The position numbers were made by a program, and so were the translations under genes. A stretch of DNA of 64,000 bases from Canna indica. Its lineage: Eukaryota; Streptophyta; Magnoliopsida; Zingiberales; Cannaceae. Positions 23,060 to 38,000 of this stretch are shown in pieces. Location of the stretch: positions 47,404,501 to 47,468,500 of the forward strand of contig CP136890.1 in assembly GCA_034359265.1 (NCBI GenBank). The letters run 5' to 3'. The notes under the pieces were generated by a model. That model ran no database searches. It was not told the DNA's origin and saw only the letters and a program-made list of their open reading frames with translations. Position 1 is the stretch's first letter, and each line of letters opens with the position of its first letter.

Positions 23060-26000
23060 TAATCGAGTTATTTTTCACCGACTAATGCAAAGAATTACAC
23101 GCTTTTTCGAACAGAATGCTGAAAGAAGCCTACTGATTGAATTTTCGGGTATCGACTCGAAACGACCAGAAATCTGAGTCCCGGGCGGCTCCAGAACATT
23201 CACTGTGATGGGAGAGTTGTTAATCGAGTTATTTTTGACCGACTAATGCAAAGAATTACACGCTTTTCGAACAGAATGCTGAACGAAGCCTACTGATTGA
23301 ACTTTCGGGTATCGACTCGAAACGACCAGAAATCAGAGTCCCGGGCGACTCCAGATCATTCACTGTGATGGGAGAAGTTGTTAATCGAGTTATTTTTGAC
23401 CGACTAATGCAAAGAATTACACGCTTTTTCGAACAGAATGCTGAAAGAAGCCTACTGATTGAATTTTCGGGTATCGACTCGAAAAGACCAGAAATCTGAG
23501 TCCCGGGCGACTCCAGATCATTCACTGTGATGGGAGAAGTTGTTAATCGAGTTATTTTTGACCGATTAATGCAAAGAATTACACGCTTTTCGAATAGAAT
23601 GCTGAACGAAGCCTACTGATTGAACTTTCGGGTATCGACTCGAAACGACCAAAAATCTGAGTCCCGGGCGACTCCAGATCATTCACTGTGATGGGAGAAG
23701 TTGTTAATCGAGTTATTTTTGACCGACTAATGCAAAGAATTACACGCTTTTTCGAACAGAATGCTGAAAGAAGACTACTGATTGAATTTTCGGGTATCGA
23801 CTCGAAACGACCAGAAATCTGAGTCCCGGGCGACTCCAGATCATTCACTGTGATGGGAGAAGTTGTTAATCGAGTTATTTTTGACCGACTAATGCAAAGA
23901 ATTACACGCTTTTTCGAACAGAATGCTGAAAGAAGCCTACTGATTGAATTTTCGGGTATCGACCCGAAACGACCAGAAAACTGAGTCCCGGGCGACTCCA
24001 GATCATTCACTGTGATGGGAGAAGTTGTTAATCGAGTTATTTTTGACCGACTAATGCAAAGAATTACACGCTTTTTCGAACAGAATGCTGAAAGAAGCCT
24101 ACTGATTGAATTTTCGGGTATCGACCCGAAACGACCAGAAAACTGAGTCCCGGGCGACTCCAGATCATTCACTGTGATGGGAGAAGTTGTTAATCGAGTT
24201 ATTTTTGACCGACTAATGCAAAGAATTACACGCTTTTTCGAACAGAATGCTGAAAGAAGCCTACTGATTGAATTTTCGGGTATCGACCCGAAACGACCAG
24301 AAAACTGAGTCCCGGGCGACTCCAGATCATTCACTGTGATGGGAGAAGTTGTTAATCGAGTTATTTTTGACCGACTAATGCAAAGAATTACACGCTTTTT
24401 CGAACAGAATGCTGAAAGAAGCCTACTGATTGAATTTTCGGGTATCGACTCGAAACGACCAGAAATCTGAGTCCCGGGCGACTCCAGATCATTCACTGTG
24501 ATGGGAGAAGTTGTTAATCGAGTTATTTTTCACCATCTAATGCAAAGAATTACACGCTTTTTCGAACAGAATGCTGAAAGAAGCCTACTGATTGAATTTT
24601 CGGGTATCGACTCGAAACGACCAGAAATCTGAGTCCCGGGCGACTCCAGATCATTCACTGTGATGGGAGAAGTTGTTAATCGAGTTATTTTTCACCGACT
24701 AATGCAAAGAATTACACGCTTTTTCGAACAGAATGCTGAAAGAAGCCTACTGATTGAATTTTCGGGTATCGACTCGAAACGACCAGAAATCTGAGTCCCG
24801 GGCGGCTCCAGAACATTCACTGTGATGGGAGAGTTGTTAATCGAGTTATTTTTGACCGACTAATGCAAAGAATTACACGCTTTTCGAACAGAATGCTGAA
24901 CGAAGCCTACTGATTGAACTTTCGGGTATCGACTCGAAACGACCAGAAATCAGAGTCCCGGGCGACTCCAGATCATTCACTGTGATGGGAGAAGTTGTTA
25001 ATCGAGTTATTTTTGACCGACTAATGCAAAGAATTACACGCTTTTTCGAACAGAATGCTGAAAGAAGCCTACTGATTGAATTTTCGGGTATCGACTCGAA
25101 AAGACCAGAAATCTGAGTCCCGGGCGACTCCAGATCATTCACTGTGATGGGAGAAGTTGTTAATCGAGTTATTTTTGACCGATTAATGCAAAGAATTACA
25201 CGCTTTTCGAATAGAATGCTGAACGAAGCCTACTGATTGAACTTTCGGGTATCGACTCGAAACGACCAAAAATCTGAGTCCCGGGCGACTCCAGATCATT
25301 CACTGTGATGGGAGAAGTTGTTAATCGAGTTATTTTTGACCGACTAATGCAAAGAATTACACGCTTTTTCGAACAGAATGCTGAAAGAAGACTACTGATT
25401 GAATTTTCGGGTATCGACTCGAAACGACCAGAAATCTGAGTCCCGGGCGACTCCAGATCATTCACTGTGATGGGAGAAGTTGTTAATCGAGTTATTTTTG
25501 ACCGACTAATGCAAAGAATTACACGCTTTTTCGAACAGAATGCTGAAAGAAGCCTACTGATTGAATTTTCGGGTATCGACCCGAAACGACCAGAAAACTG
25601 AGTCCCGGGCGACTCCAGATCATTCACTGTGATGGGAGAAGTTGTTAATCGAGTTATTTTTGACCGACTAATGCAAAGAATTACACGCTTTTTCGAACAG
25701 AATGCTGAAAGAAGCCTACTGATTGAATTTTCGGGTATCGACCCGAAACGACCAGAAAACTGAGTCCCGGGCGACTCCAGATCATTCACTGTGATGGGAG
25801 AAGTTGTTAATCGAGTTATTTTTGACCGACTAATGCAAAGAATTACACGCTTTTTCGAACAGAATGCTGAAAGAAGCCTACTGATTGAATTTTCGGGTAT
25901 CGACCCGAAACGACCAGAAAACTGAGTCCCGGGCGACTCCAGATCATTCACTGTGATGGGAGAAGTTGTTAATCGAGTTATTTTTGACCGACTAATGCAA

Positions 26001-26759
26001 AGAATTACACGCTTTTTCGAACAGAATGCTGAAAGAAGCCTACTGATTGAATTTTCGGGTATCGACTCGAAACGACCAGAAATCTGAGTCCCGGGCGACT
26101 CCAGATCATTCACTGTGATGGGAGAAGTTGTTAATCGAGTTATTTTTCACCATCTAATGCAAAGAATTACACGCTTTTTCGAACAGAATGCTGAAAGAAG
26201 CCTACTGATTGAATTTTCGGGTATCGACTCGAAACGACCAGAAATCTGAGTCCCGGGCGACTCCAGATCATTCACTGTGATGGGAGAAGTTGTTAATCGA
26301 GTTATTTTTCACCGACTAATGCAAAGAATTACACGCTTTTTCGAACAGAATGCTGAAAGAAGCCTACTGATTGAATTTTCGGGTATCGACTCGAAACGAC
26401 CAGAAATCTGAGTCCCGGGCGGCTCCAGAACATTCACTGTGATGGGAGAGTTGTTAATCGAGTTATTTTTGACCGACTAATGCAAAGAATTACACGCTTT
26501 TCGAACAGAATGCTGAACGAAGCCTACTGATTGAACTTTCGGGTATCGACTCGAAACGACCAGAAATCAGAGTCCCGGGCGACTCCAGATCATTCACTGT
26601 GATGGGAGAAGTTGTTAATCGAGTTATTTTTGACCGACTAATGCAAAGAATTACACGCTTTTTCGAACAGAATGCTGAAAGAAGCCTACTGATTGAATTT
26701 TCGGGTATCGACTCGAAAAGACCAGAAATCTGAGTCCCGGGCGACTCCAGATCATTCAC
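23060..26759. repeat. Two copies of a 1617-bp ten-monomer higher-order repeat
   Basis: Sequence from about 23060 to 24676 repeats at 24677-26293, with a partial third copy to about 26759. The unit is seven 162-bp and three 161-bp monomers. Markers repeat at exactly 1617 bp: a TTTTTCACCATC monomer near 24528 and 26145, CTTTTCGAATAG near 23586 and 25203, and a run of three GACCCG A-type units. I saw no mismatch between the copies by eye. The left edge is marked by a GTTGATAATCG variant near 23055 that its counterpart lacks. Confidence 0.9.
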
Positions 26760-27249
26760 TGTGATGGGAGATGTTGTTAATCGAGTTATTTTTGACCGAC
26801 TAATGCAAAGAATTACACGCTTTTCGAACAGAATGCTGAACGAAGCCTACTGATTGAACTTTCGGGTATGGACTCGAAACGACCAGAAATCTGAGTCCCG
26901 GGCGACTCCAGATCATTCACTGTGATGGGAGAAGTTGTTAATCGAGTTATTTTTGACCGACTAATGCAAAGAATTACACGCTTTTTCGAACAGAATGCTG
27001 AAAGAAGCCTACTGATTGAATTTTCGGGTATCGACTCGAAACGACCAGAAATCTGAGTCCCGGGCGACTCCAGATCATTCACTGTGATGGGAGAAGTTGT
27101 TAATCGAGTTATTTTTGACCGACTAATGCAAAGAATTACACGCTTTTTCGAACAGAATGCTGAAAGAAGCCTACTGATTGAATTTTCGGGTATCGACTCG
27201 AAAAGACCAGAAATCTGAGTCCCGGGCGACTCCAGATCATTCACTGTGA

Positions 27250-30200
27250 TGGGAGATGTTGTTAATCGAGTTATTTTTGACCGACTAATGCAAAGAATTA
27301 CACGCTTTTTCGAACAGAATGCTGAAAGAAGCCTACTGATTGAATTTTCGGGTATCGACTCGAAACGACCAGAAATCTGAGTCCCGGGCGACTCCAGATC
27401 ATTCACTGTGATGGGAGAAGTTGTTAATCGAGTTATTTTTGACCGACTAATGCAAAGAATTTCACGCTTTTTTGAACAGAATGCTGAAAAAAGCATACTG
27501 ATTGAATTTTCGGGTATCGACTCGAAAAGACCAGAAATCTGAGTCCCGGGCGACTCCAGATCATTCACTGTGATGGGAGAAGTTGTTAATCGAGTTATTT
27601 TTGACCGACTAATGCAAAGAATTACACGCTTTTTCGAACAGAATGCTGAAAGAAGCCTACTGATTGAATTTTCGGGTATCGACTCGAAAAGACCAGAAAT
27701 CTGAGTCCCGGGCGACTCCAGATCATTCACTGTGATGGGAGATGTTGTTAATCGAGTTATTTTTGACCGACTAATGCAAAGAATTACACGCTTTTTCGAA
27801 CAGAATGCTGAAAGAAGCCTACTGATTGAATTTTCGGGTATCGACTCGAAACGACCAGAAATCTGAGTCCCGGGCGACTCCAGATCATTCACTGTGATGG
27901 GAGAAGTTGTTAATCGAGTTATTTTTGACCGACTAATGCAAAGAATTTCACGCTTTTTTGAACAGAATGCTGAAAAAAGCATACTGATTGAATTTTCGGG
28001 TATCGACTCGAAAAGACCAGAAATCTGAGTCCCGGGCGACTCCAGATCATTCACTGTGATGGGAGATGTTGTTAATCGAGTTATTTTTGACCGACTAATG
28101 CAAAGAATTACACGCTTTTCAAACAGAATGCTGAATGAAGCCTACTGATTGAACTTTCGGGTATCGACTCGAAACGACCAGAAATCTGAGTCCCGGGCGG
28201 CTCCAGAACATTCACTGTGATGGGAGAGTTGTTAATCGAGTTATTTTTGACCGACTAATGCAAAGAATTACACGCTTTTTCGAACAGAATGCTGAACGAA
28301 GCCTACTGATTGAACTTTCGGGTATCGACTCGAAACGACCAGAAATCTGAGTCCCGGGCGACTCCAGATCATTCACTGTGATGGGAGAAGTTGTTAATCG
28401 AGTTATTTTTGACAGACTAATGCAAAGAATTGCAAGATTTTTCGAATAGAATCTTGAACTTTCGGGTATCGACTCGAAACGACCAGAAATCTGAGTCCCG
28501 GGCGACTCCAGAACATTCACTGTGATGGGAGAAGTTCTTAATCGAGTTATTTTTGACAAACTAATGCAAAGAATTGCAAGATTTTTCGAATAGAATTTTG
28601 AACGAAGCCGACTGATTGAACTTCGGGGTATCGGCTCGAAACGCCCAGCAATCTGAGTCCCGAGCGACTCCAGAACATTCACTGTGATGGGAGAAGTTGT
28701 TAATCGAGTTATTTTTAACAGACTAATGCAAAGAATTGCTAGATTTTTCGAATAGAATCTTGAACTATCGGGTATCGACTCGAAACGACCAGAAATCAGA
28801 GTCCCGGGCGACTCCAGATCATTCACTGTGATGGGAGAAGTTGTTAATCGAGTTATTTTTGACCGACTAATGCAAAGAATTACACGCTTTTTCGAACAGA
28901 ATGCTGAAAGAAGCCTACTGATTGAATTTTCGGGTATCGACTCGAAACGACCAGAAATCAGAGTCCCGGGCGACTCCAGATCATTCACTGTGATGGGAGA
29001 AGTTGTTAATCGAGTTATTTTTGACCGACTAATGCAAAGAATTACACGCTTTTTCGAACAGAATGCTGAAAGAAGCCTACTGATTGAGATTTCGGGTATC
29101 GACTCGAAAAGACCAGAAATCTGAGTCCCGGGCGACTCCAGATCATTCACTGTGATGGGAGATGTTGTTAATCGAGTTATTTTTGACCGACTAATGCAAA
29201 GAATTACACGCTTTTTCGAACAGAATGCTGAAAGACGCCTACTGATTGAATTTTCGGGTATCGACTCGAAAAGACCAGAAATCTGAGTCCCGGGCGACTC
29301 CAGATCATTCACTGTGATGGGAGATGTTGTTAATCGAGTTATTTTTGACCGACTAATGCAAAGAATTACACGCTTTTCTAACAGAATGCTGAACGAAGCC
29401 TACTGATTGAACTTTCGGGTATCGACTCGAAACGACCAGAAATCTGAGTCCCGGGCGACTCCAGAACATTCACTGTGATGGGAGAAGTTGTTAATCGAGT
29501 TATTTTTGACCGATTAATGCAAAGAATTACACGCTTTTCGAATAGAATGCTGAACGAAGCCTACTGATTGAACTTTCGGGTATCGACTCGAAACGACCAA
29601 AAATCTGAGTCCCGGGCGACTCCAGATCATTCACTGTGATGGGAGAAGTTGTTAATCGAGTTATTTTTGACCGACTAATGCAAAGAATTACACGCTTTTT
29701 CGAACAGAATGCTGAAAGAAGCCTACTGATTGAATTTTCGGGTATCGACTCGAAACGACCAGAAATCTGAGTCCCGGGCGACTCCAGATCATTCACTGTG
29801 ATGGGAGAAGTTGTTAATCGAGTTATTTTTGACCGACTAATGCAAAGAATTTCACGCTTTTTTGAACAGAATGCTGAAAAAAGCATACTGATTGAATTTT
29901 CGGGTATCGACTCGAAAAGACCAGAAATCTGAGTCCCGGGCGACTCCAGATCATTCACTGTGATGGGAGAAGTTGTTAATCGAGTTATTTTTGACCGACT
30001 AATGCAAAGAATTACACGCTTTTTCGAACAGAATGCTGAAAGAAGCCTACTGATTGAATTTTCGGGTATCGACTCGAAAAGACCAGAAATCTGAGTCCCG
30101 GGCGACTCCAGATCATTCACTGTGATGGGAGATGTTGTTAATCGAGTTATTTTTGACCGACTAATGCAAAGAATTACACGCTTTTTCGAACAGAATGCTG

Positions 30201-32029
30201 AAAGAAGCCTACTGATTGAATTTTCGGGTATCGACTCGAAACGACCAGAAATCTGAGTCCCGGGCGACTCCAGATCATTCACTGTGATGGGAGAAGTTGT
30301 TAATCGAGTTATTTTTGACCGACTAATGCAAAGAATTTCACGCTTTTTTGAACAGAATGCTGAAAAAAGCATACTGATTGAATTTTCGGGTATCGACTCG
30401 AAAAGACCAGAAATCTGAGTCCCGGGCGACTCCAGATCATTCACTGTGATGGGAGATGTTGTTAATCGAGTTATTTTTGACCGACTAATGCAAAGAATTA
30501 CACGCTTTTCAAACAGAATGCTGAATGAAGCCTACTGATTGAACTTTCGGGTATCGACTCGAAACGACCAGAAATCTGAGTCCCGGGCGGCTCCAGAACA
30601 TTCACTGTGATGGGAGAGTTGTTAATCGAGTTATTTTTGACCGACTAATGCAAAGAATTACACGCTTTTTCGAACAGAATGCTGAACGAAGCCTACTGAT
30701 TGAACTTTCGGGTATCGACTCGAAACGACCAGAAATCTGAGTCCCGGGCGACTCCAGATCATTCACTGTGATGGGAGAAGTTGTTAATCGAGTTATTTTT
30801 GACAGACTAATGCAAAGAATTGCAAGATTTTTCGAATAGAATCTTGAACTTTCGGGTATCGACTCGAAACGACCAGAAATCTGAGTCCCGGGCGACTCCA
30901 GAACATTCACTGTGATGGGAGAAGTTCTTAATCGAGTTATTTTTGACAAACTAATGCAAAGAATTGCAAGATTTTTCGAATAGAATTTTGAACGAAGCCG
31001 ACTGATTGAACTTCGGGGTATCGGCTCGAAACGCCCAGCAATCTGAGTCCCGAGCGACTCCAGAACATTCACTGTGATGGGAGAAGTTGTTAATCGAGTT
31101 ATTTTTAACAGACTAATGCAAAGAATTGCTAGATTTTTCGAATAGAATCTTGAACTATCGGGTATCGACTCGAAACGACCAGAAATCAGAGTCCCGGGCG
31201 ACTCCAGATCATTCACTGTGATGGGAGAAGTTGTTAATCGAGTTATTTTTGACCGACTAATGCAAAGAATTACACGCTTTTTCGAACAGAATGCTGAAAG
31301 AAGCCTACTGATTGAATTTTCGGGTATCGACTCGAAACGACCAGAAATCAGAGTCCCGGGCGACTCCAGATCATTCACTGTGATGGGAGAAGTTGTTAAT
31401 CGAGTTATTTTTGACCGACTAATGCAAAGAATTACACGCTTTTTCGAACAGAATGCTGAAAGAAGCCTACTGATTGAGATTTCGGGTATCGACTCGAAAA
31501 GACCAGAAATCTGAGTCCCGGGCGACTCCAGATCATTCACTGTGATGGGAGATGTTGTTAATCGAGTTATTTTTGACCGACTAATGCAAAGAATTACACG
31601 CTTTTTCGAACAGAATGCTGAAAGACGCCTACTGATTGAATTTTCGGGTATCGACTCGAAAAGACCAGAAATCTGAGTCCCGGGCGACTCCAGATCATTC
31701 ACTGTGATGGGAGATGTTGTTAATCGAGTTATTTTTGACCGACTAATGCAAAGAATTACACGCTTTTCTAACAGAATGCTGAACGAAGCCTACTGATTGA
31801 ACTTTCGGGTATCGACTCGAAACGACCAGAAATCTGAGTCCCGGGCGACTCCAGAACATTCACTGTGATGGGAGAAGTTGTTAATCGAGTTATTTTTGAC
31901 CGATTAATGCAAAGAATTACACGCTTTTCGAATAGAATGCTGAACGAAGCCTACTGATTGAACTTTCGGGTATCGACTCGAAACGACCAAAAATCTGAGT
32001 CCCGGGCGACTCCAGATCATTCACTGTGA
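27250..32029. repeat. Two copies of a 2390-bp fifteen-monomer higher-order repeat
   Basis: The segment 27250-29639 repeats at 29640-32029. The unit length equals fifteen monomers less two 18-bp and four 1-bp deletions. Rare markers are shared at the exact offset: CTGAATGAAG near 28130 and 30520, GATTGAGATTTCGGG near 29083 and 31473, and ATTTTGAACG near 28597 and 30987. A 486-bp three-monomer sub-repeat, marked by TTTTTTGAACAG with GAAAAAAGC, occurs twice inside the first part. Agreement at rare sites suggests recent duplication. Confidence 0.9.
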
Positions 32030-35000
32030 TGGGAGAAGTTGTTAATCGAGTTATTTTTGACCGACTAATGCAAAGAATTACACGCTTTTTCGAACAGAAT
32101 GCTGAAAGAAGCCTACTGATTGAATTTTCGGGTATCGACTCGAAACGACCAGAAATCTGAGTCCCGGGCGACTCCAGATCATTCACTGTGATGGGAGAAG
32201 TTGTTAATCGAGTTATTTTTGACCGACTAATGCAAAGAATTTCACGCTTTTTCGAACAGAATACTGAAAGAAGCATACTGATTGAATTTTCGGGTATCGA
32301 CTCGAAAAGACCAAAAATCTGAGTCCCGGGCGACTCCAGATCATTCACTGTGATTGGAGATGTTGTTAATCGAGTTATTTTTGACCGACTAATGCAAAGA
32401 ATTACACGCTTTTCGAACAGAATGCTGAACGAAGCCTACTGATTGAACTTTCGGGTATCGACTCGAAACGACCAGAAATATGAGTCCCGGGCGACTCCAG
32501 AACATTCACTGTGATGGGAGAAGTTGTTAATCGAGTTATTTTTGACCGACTAATGCAAAGAATTACACGCTTTTCGAACAGAATGCTGAACGAAGCCTAC
32601 TGATTGAACTTTCGGGTATCGACTCGAAACGACCAGAAATCTGAGTCCCGGGCGACTCCAGATCATTCACTGTGATGGGAGAAGTTGTTAATCGAGTTAT
32701 TTTTGACCGACTAATGCAAAGAATTACACGCTTTTTCGAACAGAATGCTGAAAGAAGCCTACTGATTGAATTTTCGGGTATCGACTCGAAACGACCAGAA
32801 ATCTGAGTCCCGGGCGACTCCAGATCATTCACTGTGATGGGAGAAGTTGTTAATCGAGTTATTTTTGACCGACTAATGCAAAGAATTACACGCTTTTTCG
32901 AACAGAATGCTGAAAGAAGCCTACTGATTGAATTTTCGGGTATCGACTCGAAACGACCAGAAATCTGAGTCCCGGGCGACTCCAGATCATTCACTGTGAT
33001 GGGAGATGTTGTTAATCGAGTTATTTTTGACCGACTAATGCAAAGAATTACACGCTTTTTCGAACAGAATGCTGAAAGACGCCTACTGATTGAATTTTCG
33101 GGTATCGACTCGAAAAGACCAGAAATCTGAGTCCCGGGCGACTCCAGATCATTCTCTGTGATGGGAGATGTTGTTAATCGAGTTATTTTTGACCGACTAA
33201 AGCAAAGAATTACACGCTTTTCTAACAGAATGCTGAACGAAGCCTACTGATTGAACTTTCGGGTATCGACTCGAAACGACCAGAAATCTGAGTCCCGGGC
33301 GACTCCAGAACATTCACTGTGATGGGAGAAGTTGTTAATCGAGTTATTTTTGACCGATTAATGCAAAGAATTACACGCTTTTCGAATAGAATGCTGAACG
33401 AAGCCTACTGATTGAACTTTCGGGTATCGACTCGAAACGACCAAAAATCTGAGTCCCGGGCGACTCCAGATCATTCACTGTGATGGGAGAAGTTGTTAAT
33501 CGAGTTATTTTTGACCGACTAATGCAAAGAATTACACGCTTTTTCGAACAGAATGCTGAAAGAAGACTACTGATTGAATTTTCGGGTATCGACTCGAAAC
33601 GACCAGAAATCTGAGTCCCGGGCGACTCCAGATCATTCACTGTGATGGGAGAAGTTGTTAATCGAGTTATTTTTGACCGACTAATGCAAAGAATTTCACG
33701 CTTTTTCGAACAGAATACTGAAAGAAGCATACTGATTGAATTTTCGGGTATCGACTCGAAAAGACCGAAAATCTGAGTCCCGGGCGACTCCAGATCATTC
33801 ACTGTGATTGGAGATGTTGTTAATCGAGTTATTTTTGACCGACTAATGCAAAGAATTACACGCTTTTCGAACAGAATGCTGAATGAAGCCTACTGATTGA
33901 ACTTTCGGGTATCGACTCGAAACGACCAGAAATATGAGTCCCGGGCGACTCCAGAACATTCACTGTGATGGGAGAAGTTGTTAATCGAGTTATTTTTGAC
34001 CGACTAATGCAAAGAATTACACGCTTTTTCGAACAGAATGCTGAAAGAAGCCTACTGATTGAATTTTCGGGTATCGACTCGAAACGACCAGAAATCTGAG
34101 TCCCGGGCGACTCCAGATCATTCACTGTGATGGGAGAAGTTGTTAATCGAGTTATTTTTGACCGACTAATGCAAAGAATTTCACGCTTTTTCGAACAGAA
34201 TACTGAAAGAAGCATACTGATTGAATTTTCGGGTATCGACTCGAAAAGACCAAAAATCTGAGTCCCGGGCGACTCCAGATCATTCACTGTGATTGGAGAT
34301 GTTGTTAATCGAGTTATTTTTGACCGACTAATGCAAAGAATTACACGCTTTTCGAACAGAATGCTGAATGAAGCCTACTGATTGAACTTTCGGGTATCGA
34401 CTCGAAACGACCAGAAATATGAGTCCCGGGCGACTCCAGAACATTCACTGTGATGGGAGAAGTTGTTAATCGAGTTATTTTTGACCGACTAATGCAAAGA
34501 ATTACACGCTTTTCGAACAGAATGCTGAACGAAGCCTACTGATTGAACTTTCGGGTATCGACTCGAAACGACCAGAAATCTGAGTCCCGGGCGACTCCAG
34601 ATCATTCACTGTGATGGGAGAAGTTGTTAATCGAGTTATTTTTGACCGACTAATGCAAAGAATTACACGCTTTTTCGAACAGAATGCTGAAAGAAGCCTA
34701 CTGATTGAATTTTCGGGTATCGACTCGAAACGACCAGAAATCTGAGTCCCGGGCGACTCCAGATCATTCACTGTGATGGGAGAAGTTGTTAATCGAGTTA
34801 TTTTTGACCGACTAATGCAAAGAATTACACGCTTTTTCGAACAGAATGCTGAAAGAAGCCTACTGATTGAATTTTCGGGTATCGACTCGAAACGACCAGA
34901 AATCTGAGTCCCGGGCGACTCCAGATCATTCACTGTGATGGGAGAAGTTGTTAATCGAGTTATTTTTGACCGACTAATGCAAAGAATTTCATGCTTTTTC

Positions 35001-38000
35001 GAACAGAATACTGAAAGAAGCATACTGATTGAATTTTCGGGTATCGACTCGAAAAGACCAAAAATCTGAGTCCCGGGCGACTCCAGATCATTCACTGTGA
35101 TTGGAGATGTTGTTAATCGAGTTATTTTTGACCGACTAATGCAAAGAATTACACGCTTTTCGAACAGAATGCTGAATGAAGCCTACTGATTGAACTTTCG
35201 GGTATCGACTCGAAACGACCAGAAATATGAGTCCCGGGCGACTCCAGAACATTCACTGTGATGGGAGAAGTTGTTAATCGAGTTATTTTTGACCGACTAA
35301 TGCAAAGAATTACACGCTTTTCGAACAGAATGCTGAACGAAGCCTACTGATTGAACTTTCGGGTATCGACTCGAAACGACCAGAAATCTGAGTCCCGGGC
35401 GACTCCAGATCATTCACTGTGATGGGAGAAGTTGTTAATCGAGTTATTTTTGACCGACTAATGCAAAGAATTACACGCTTTTTCGAACAGAATGCTGAAA
35501 GAAGCCTAATGATTGAATTTTCGGGTATCGACTCGAAACGACCAGAAATCTGAGTCCCGGGCGACTCCAGATCATTCACTGTGATGGGAGAAGTTGTTAA
35601 TCGAGTTATTTTTGACCGACTAATGCAAAGAATTACACGCTTTTTCGAACAGAATGCTGAAAGAAGCGTACTGATTGAATTTTCGGGTATCGACTCGAAA
35701 AGACCAGAAATCTGAGTCCCGGGCGACTCCAGAACATTCACTGTGATGGGAGAGTTGTTAATCGAGTTATTTTTGACCGACTAATGCAAAGAATTACACG
35801 CTTTTTCGAACAGAATGCTGAACGAAGCCTACTGATTGAACTTTCGGGTATCGACTCGAAACGACCGGAAATCTGAGTCCCGGGCGATTCCAGATCATTC
35901 ACTGTGATGGGAGAAGTTGTTAATCGAGTTATTTTTGACCGACTAATGCAAAGAATTTCACGCTTTTTCGAACAGAATACTGAAAGAAGCATACTGATTG
36001 AATTTTCGGGTATCGACTCGAAAAGACCAAAAATCTGAGTCCCGGGCGACTCCAGATCATTCACTGTGATTGGAGATGTTGTTAATCGAGTTATTTTTGA
36101 CCGACTAATGCAAAGAATTACACGCTTTTCGAACAGAATGCTGAACGAAGCCTACTGATTGAATTTTCGGGTATCGACTCGAAAAGACCAAAAATCTGAG
36201 TCCCGGGCGACTCCAGATCATTCACTGTGATTGGAGATGTTGTTAATCGAGTTATTTTTGACCGACTAATGCAAAGAATTACACGCTTTTCGAACAGAAT
36301 GCTGAACGAAGCCTACTGATTGAACTTTCGGGTATCGACTCGAAACGACCAAAAATATGAGTCCCGGGCGACTCCAGAACATTCACTGTGATGGGAGAAG
36401 TTGTTAATCGAGTTATTTTTGACCGACTAATGCAAAGAATTACACGCTTTTCGAACAGAATGCTGAACGAAGCCTACTGATTGAACTTTCGGGTATCGAC
36501 TCGAAACGACCAGAAATCTGAGTCCCGGGCGACTCCAGATCATTCACTGTGATGGGAGAAGTTGTTAATCGAGTTATTTTTGACCGACTAATGCAAAGAA
36601 TTACACGCTTTTTCGAACAGAATGCTGAAAGAAGCCTACTGATTGAATTTTCGGGTATCGACTCGAAACGACCAGAAATCTGAGTCCCGGGCGACTCCAG
36701 ATCATTCACTGTGATGGGAGAAGTTGTTAATCGAGTTATTTTTGACCGACTAATGCAAAGAATTACACGCTTTTTCGAACAGAATGCTGAAAGAAGCGTA
36801 CTGATTGAATTTTCGGGTATCGACTCGAAAAGACCAGAAATCTGAGTCCCGGGCGACTCCAGAACATTCACTGTGATGGGAGAGTTGTTAATCGAGTTAT
36901 TTTTGACCGACTAATGCAAAGAATTACACGCTTTTTCGAACAGAATGCTGAACGAAGCCTACTGATTGAACTTTCGGGTATCGACTCGAAACGACCGGAA
37001 ATCTGAGTCCCGGGCGACTCCAGATCATTCACTGTGATGGGAGAAGTTGTTAATCGAGTTATTTTTGACCGACTAATGCAAAGAATTTCACGCTTTTTCG
37101 AACAGAATACTGAAAGAAGCATACTGATTGAATTTTCGGGTATCGACTCGAAAAGACCAAAAATCTGAGTCCCGGGCGACTCCAGATCATTCACTGTGAT
37201 TGGAGATGTTGTTAATCGAGTTATTTTTGACCGACTAATACAAAGAATTACACGCTTTTCGAACAGAATGCTGAACGAAGCCTACTGATTGAACTTTCGG
37301 GTATCGACTCGAAACGACCAGAAATATGAGTCCCGGGCGACTCCAGAACATTCACTGTGATGGGAGAAGTTGTTAATCGAGTTATTTTTGACCGACTAAT
37401 GCAAAGAATTACACGCTTTTTCGAACAGAATGCTGAAAGAAGCCTACTGATTGAATTTTCGGGTATCGACTCGAAACGACCAGAAATCTGAGTCCCGGGC
37501 GACTCCAGATCATTCACTGTGATGGGAGAAGTTGTTAATCGAGTTATTTTTGACCGACTAATGCAAAGAATTTCACGCTTTTTCGAACAGAATACTGAAA
37601 GAAGCATACTGATTGAATTTTCGGGTATCGACTCGAAAAGACCAAAAATCTGAGTCCCGGGCGACTCCAGATCATTCACTGTGATTGGAGATGTTGTTAA
37701 TCGAGTTATTTTTGACCGACTAATGCAAAGAATTACACGCTTTTCGAACAGAATGCTGAATGAAGCCTACTGATTGAACTTTCGGGTATCGACTAGAAAC
37801 GACCAGAAATATGAGTCCCGGGCGACTCCAGAACAATCACTGTGATGGGAGAAGTTGTTAATCGAGTTATTTTTGACCGACTAATGCAAAGAATTACACG
37901 CTTTTCGAACAGAATGCTGAACGAAGCCTACTGATTGAACTTTCGGGTATCGACTCGAAACGACCAGAAATCTGAGTCCCGGGCGACTCCAGATCATTCA

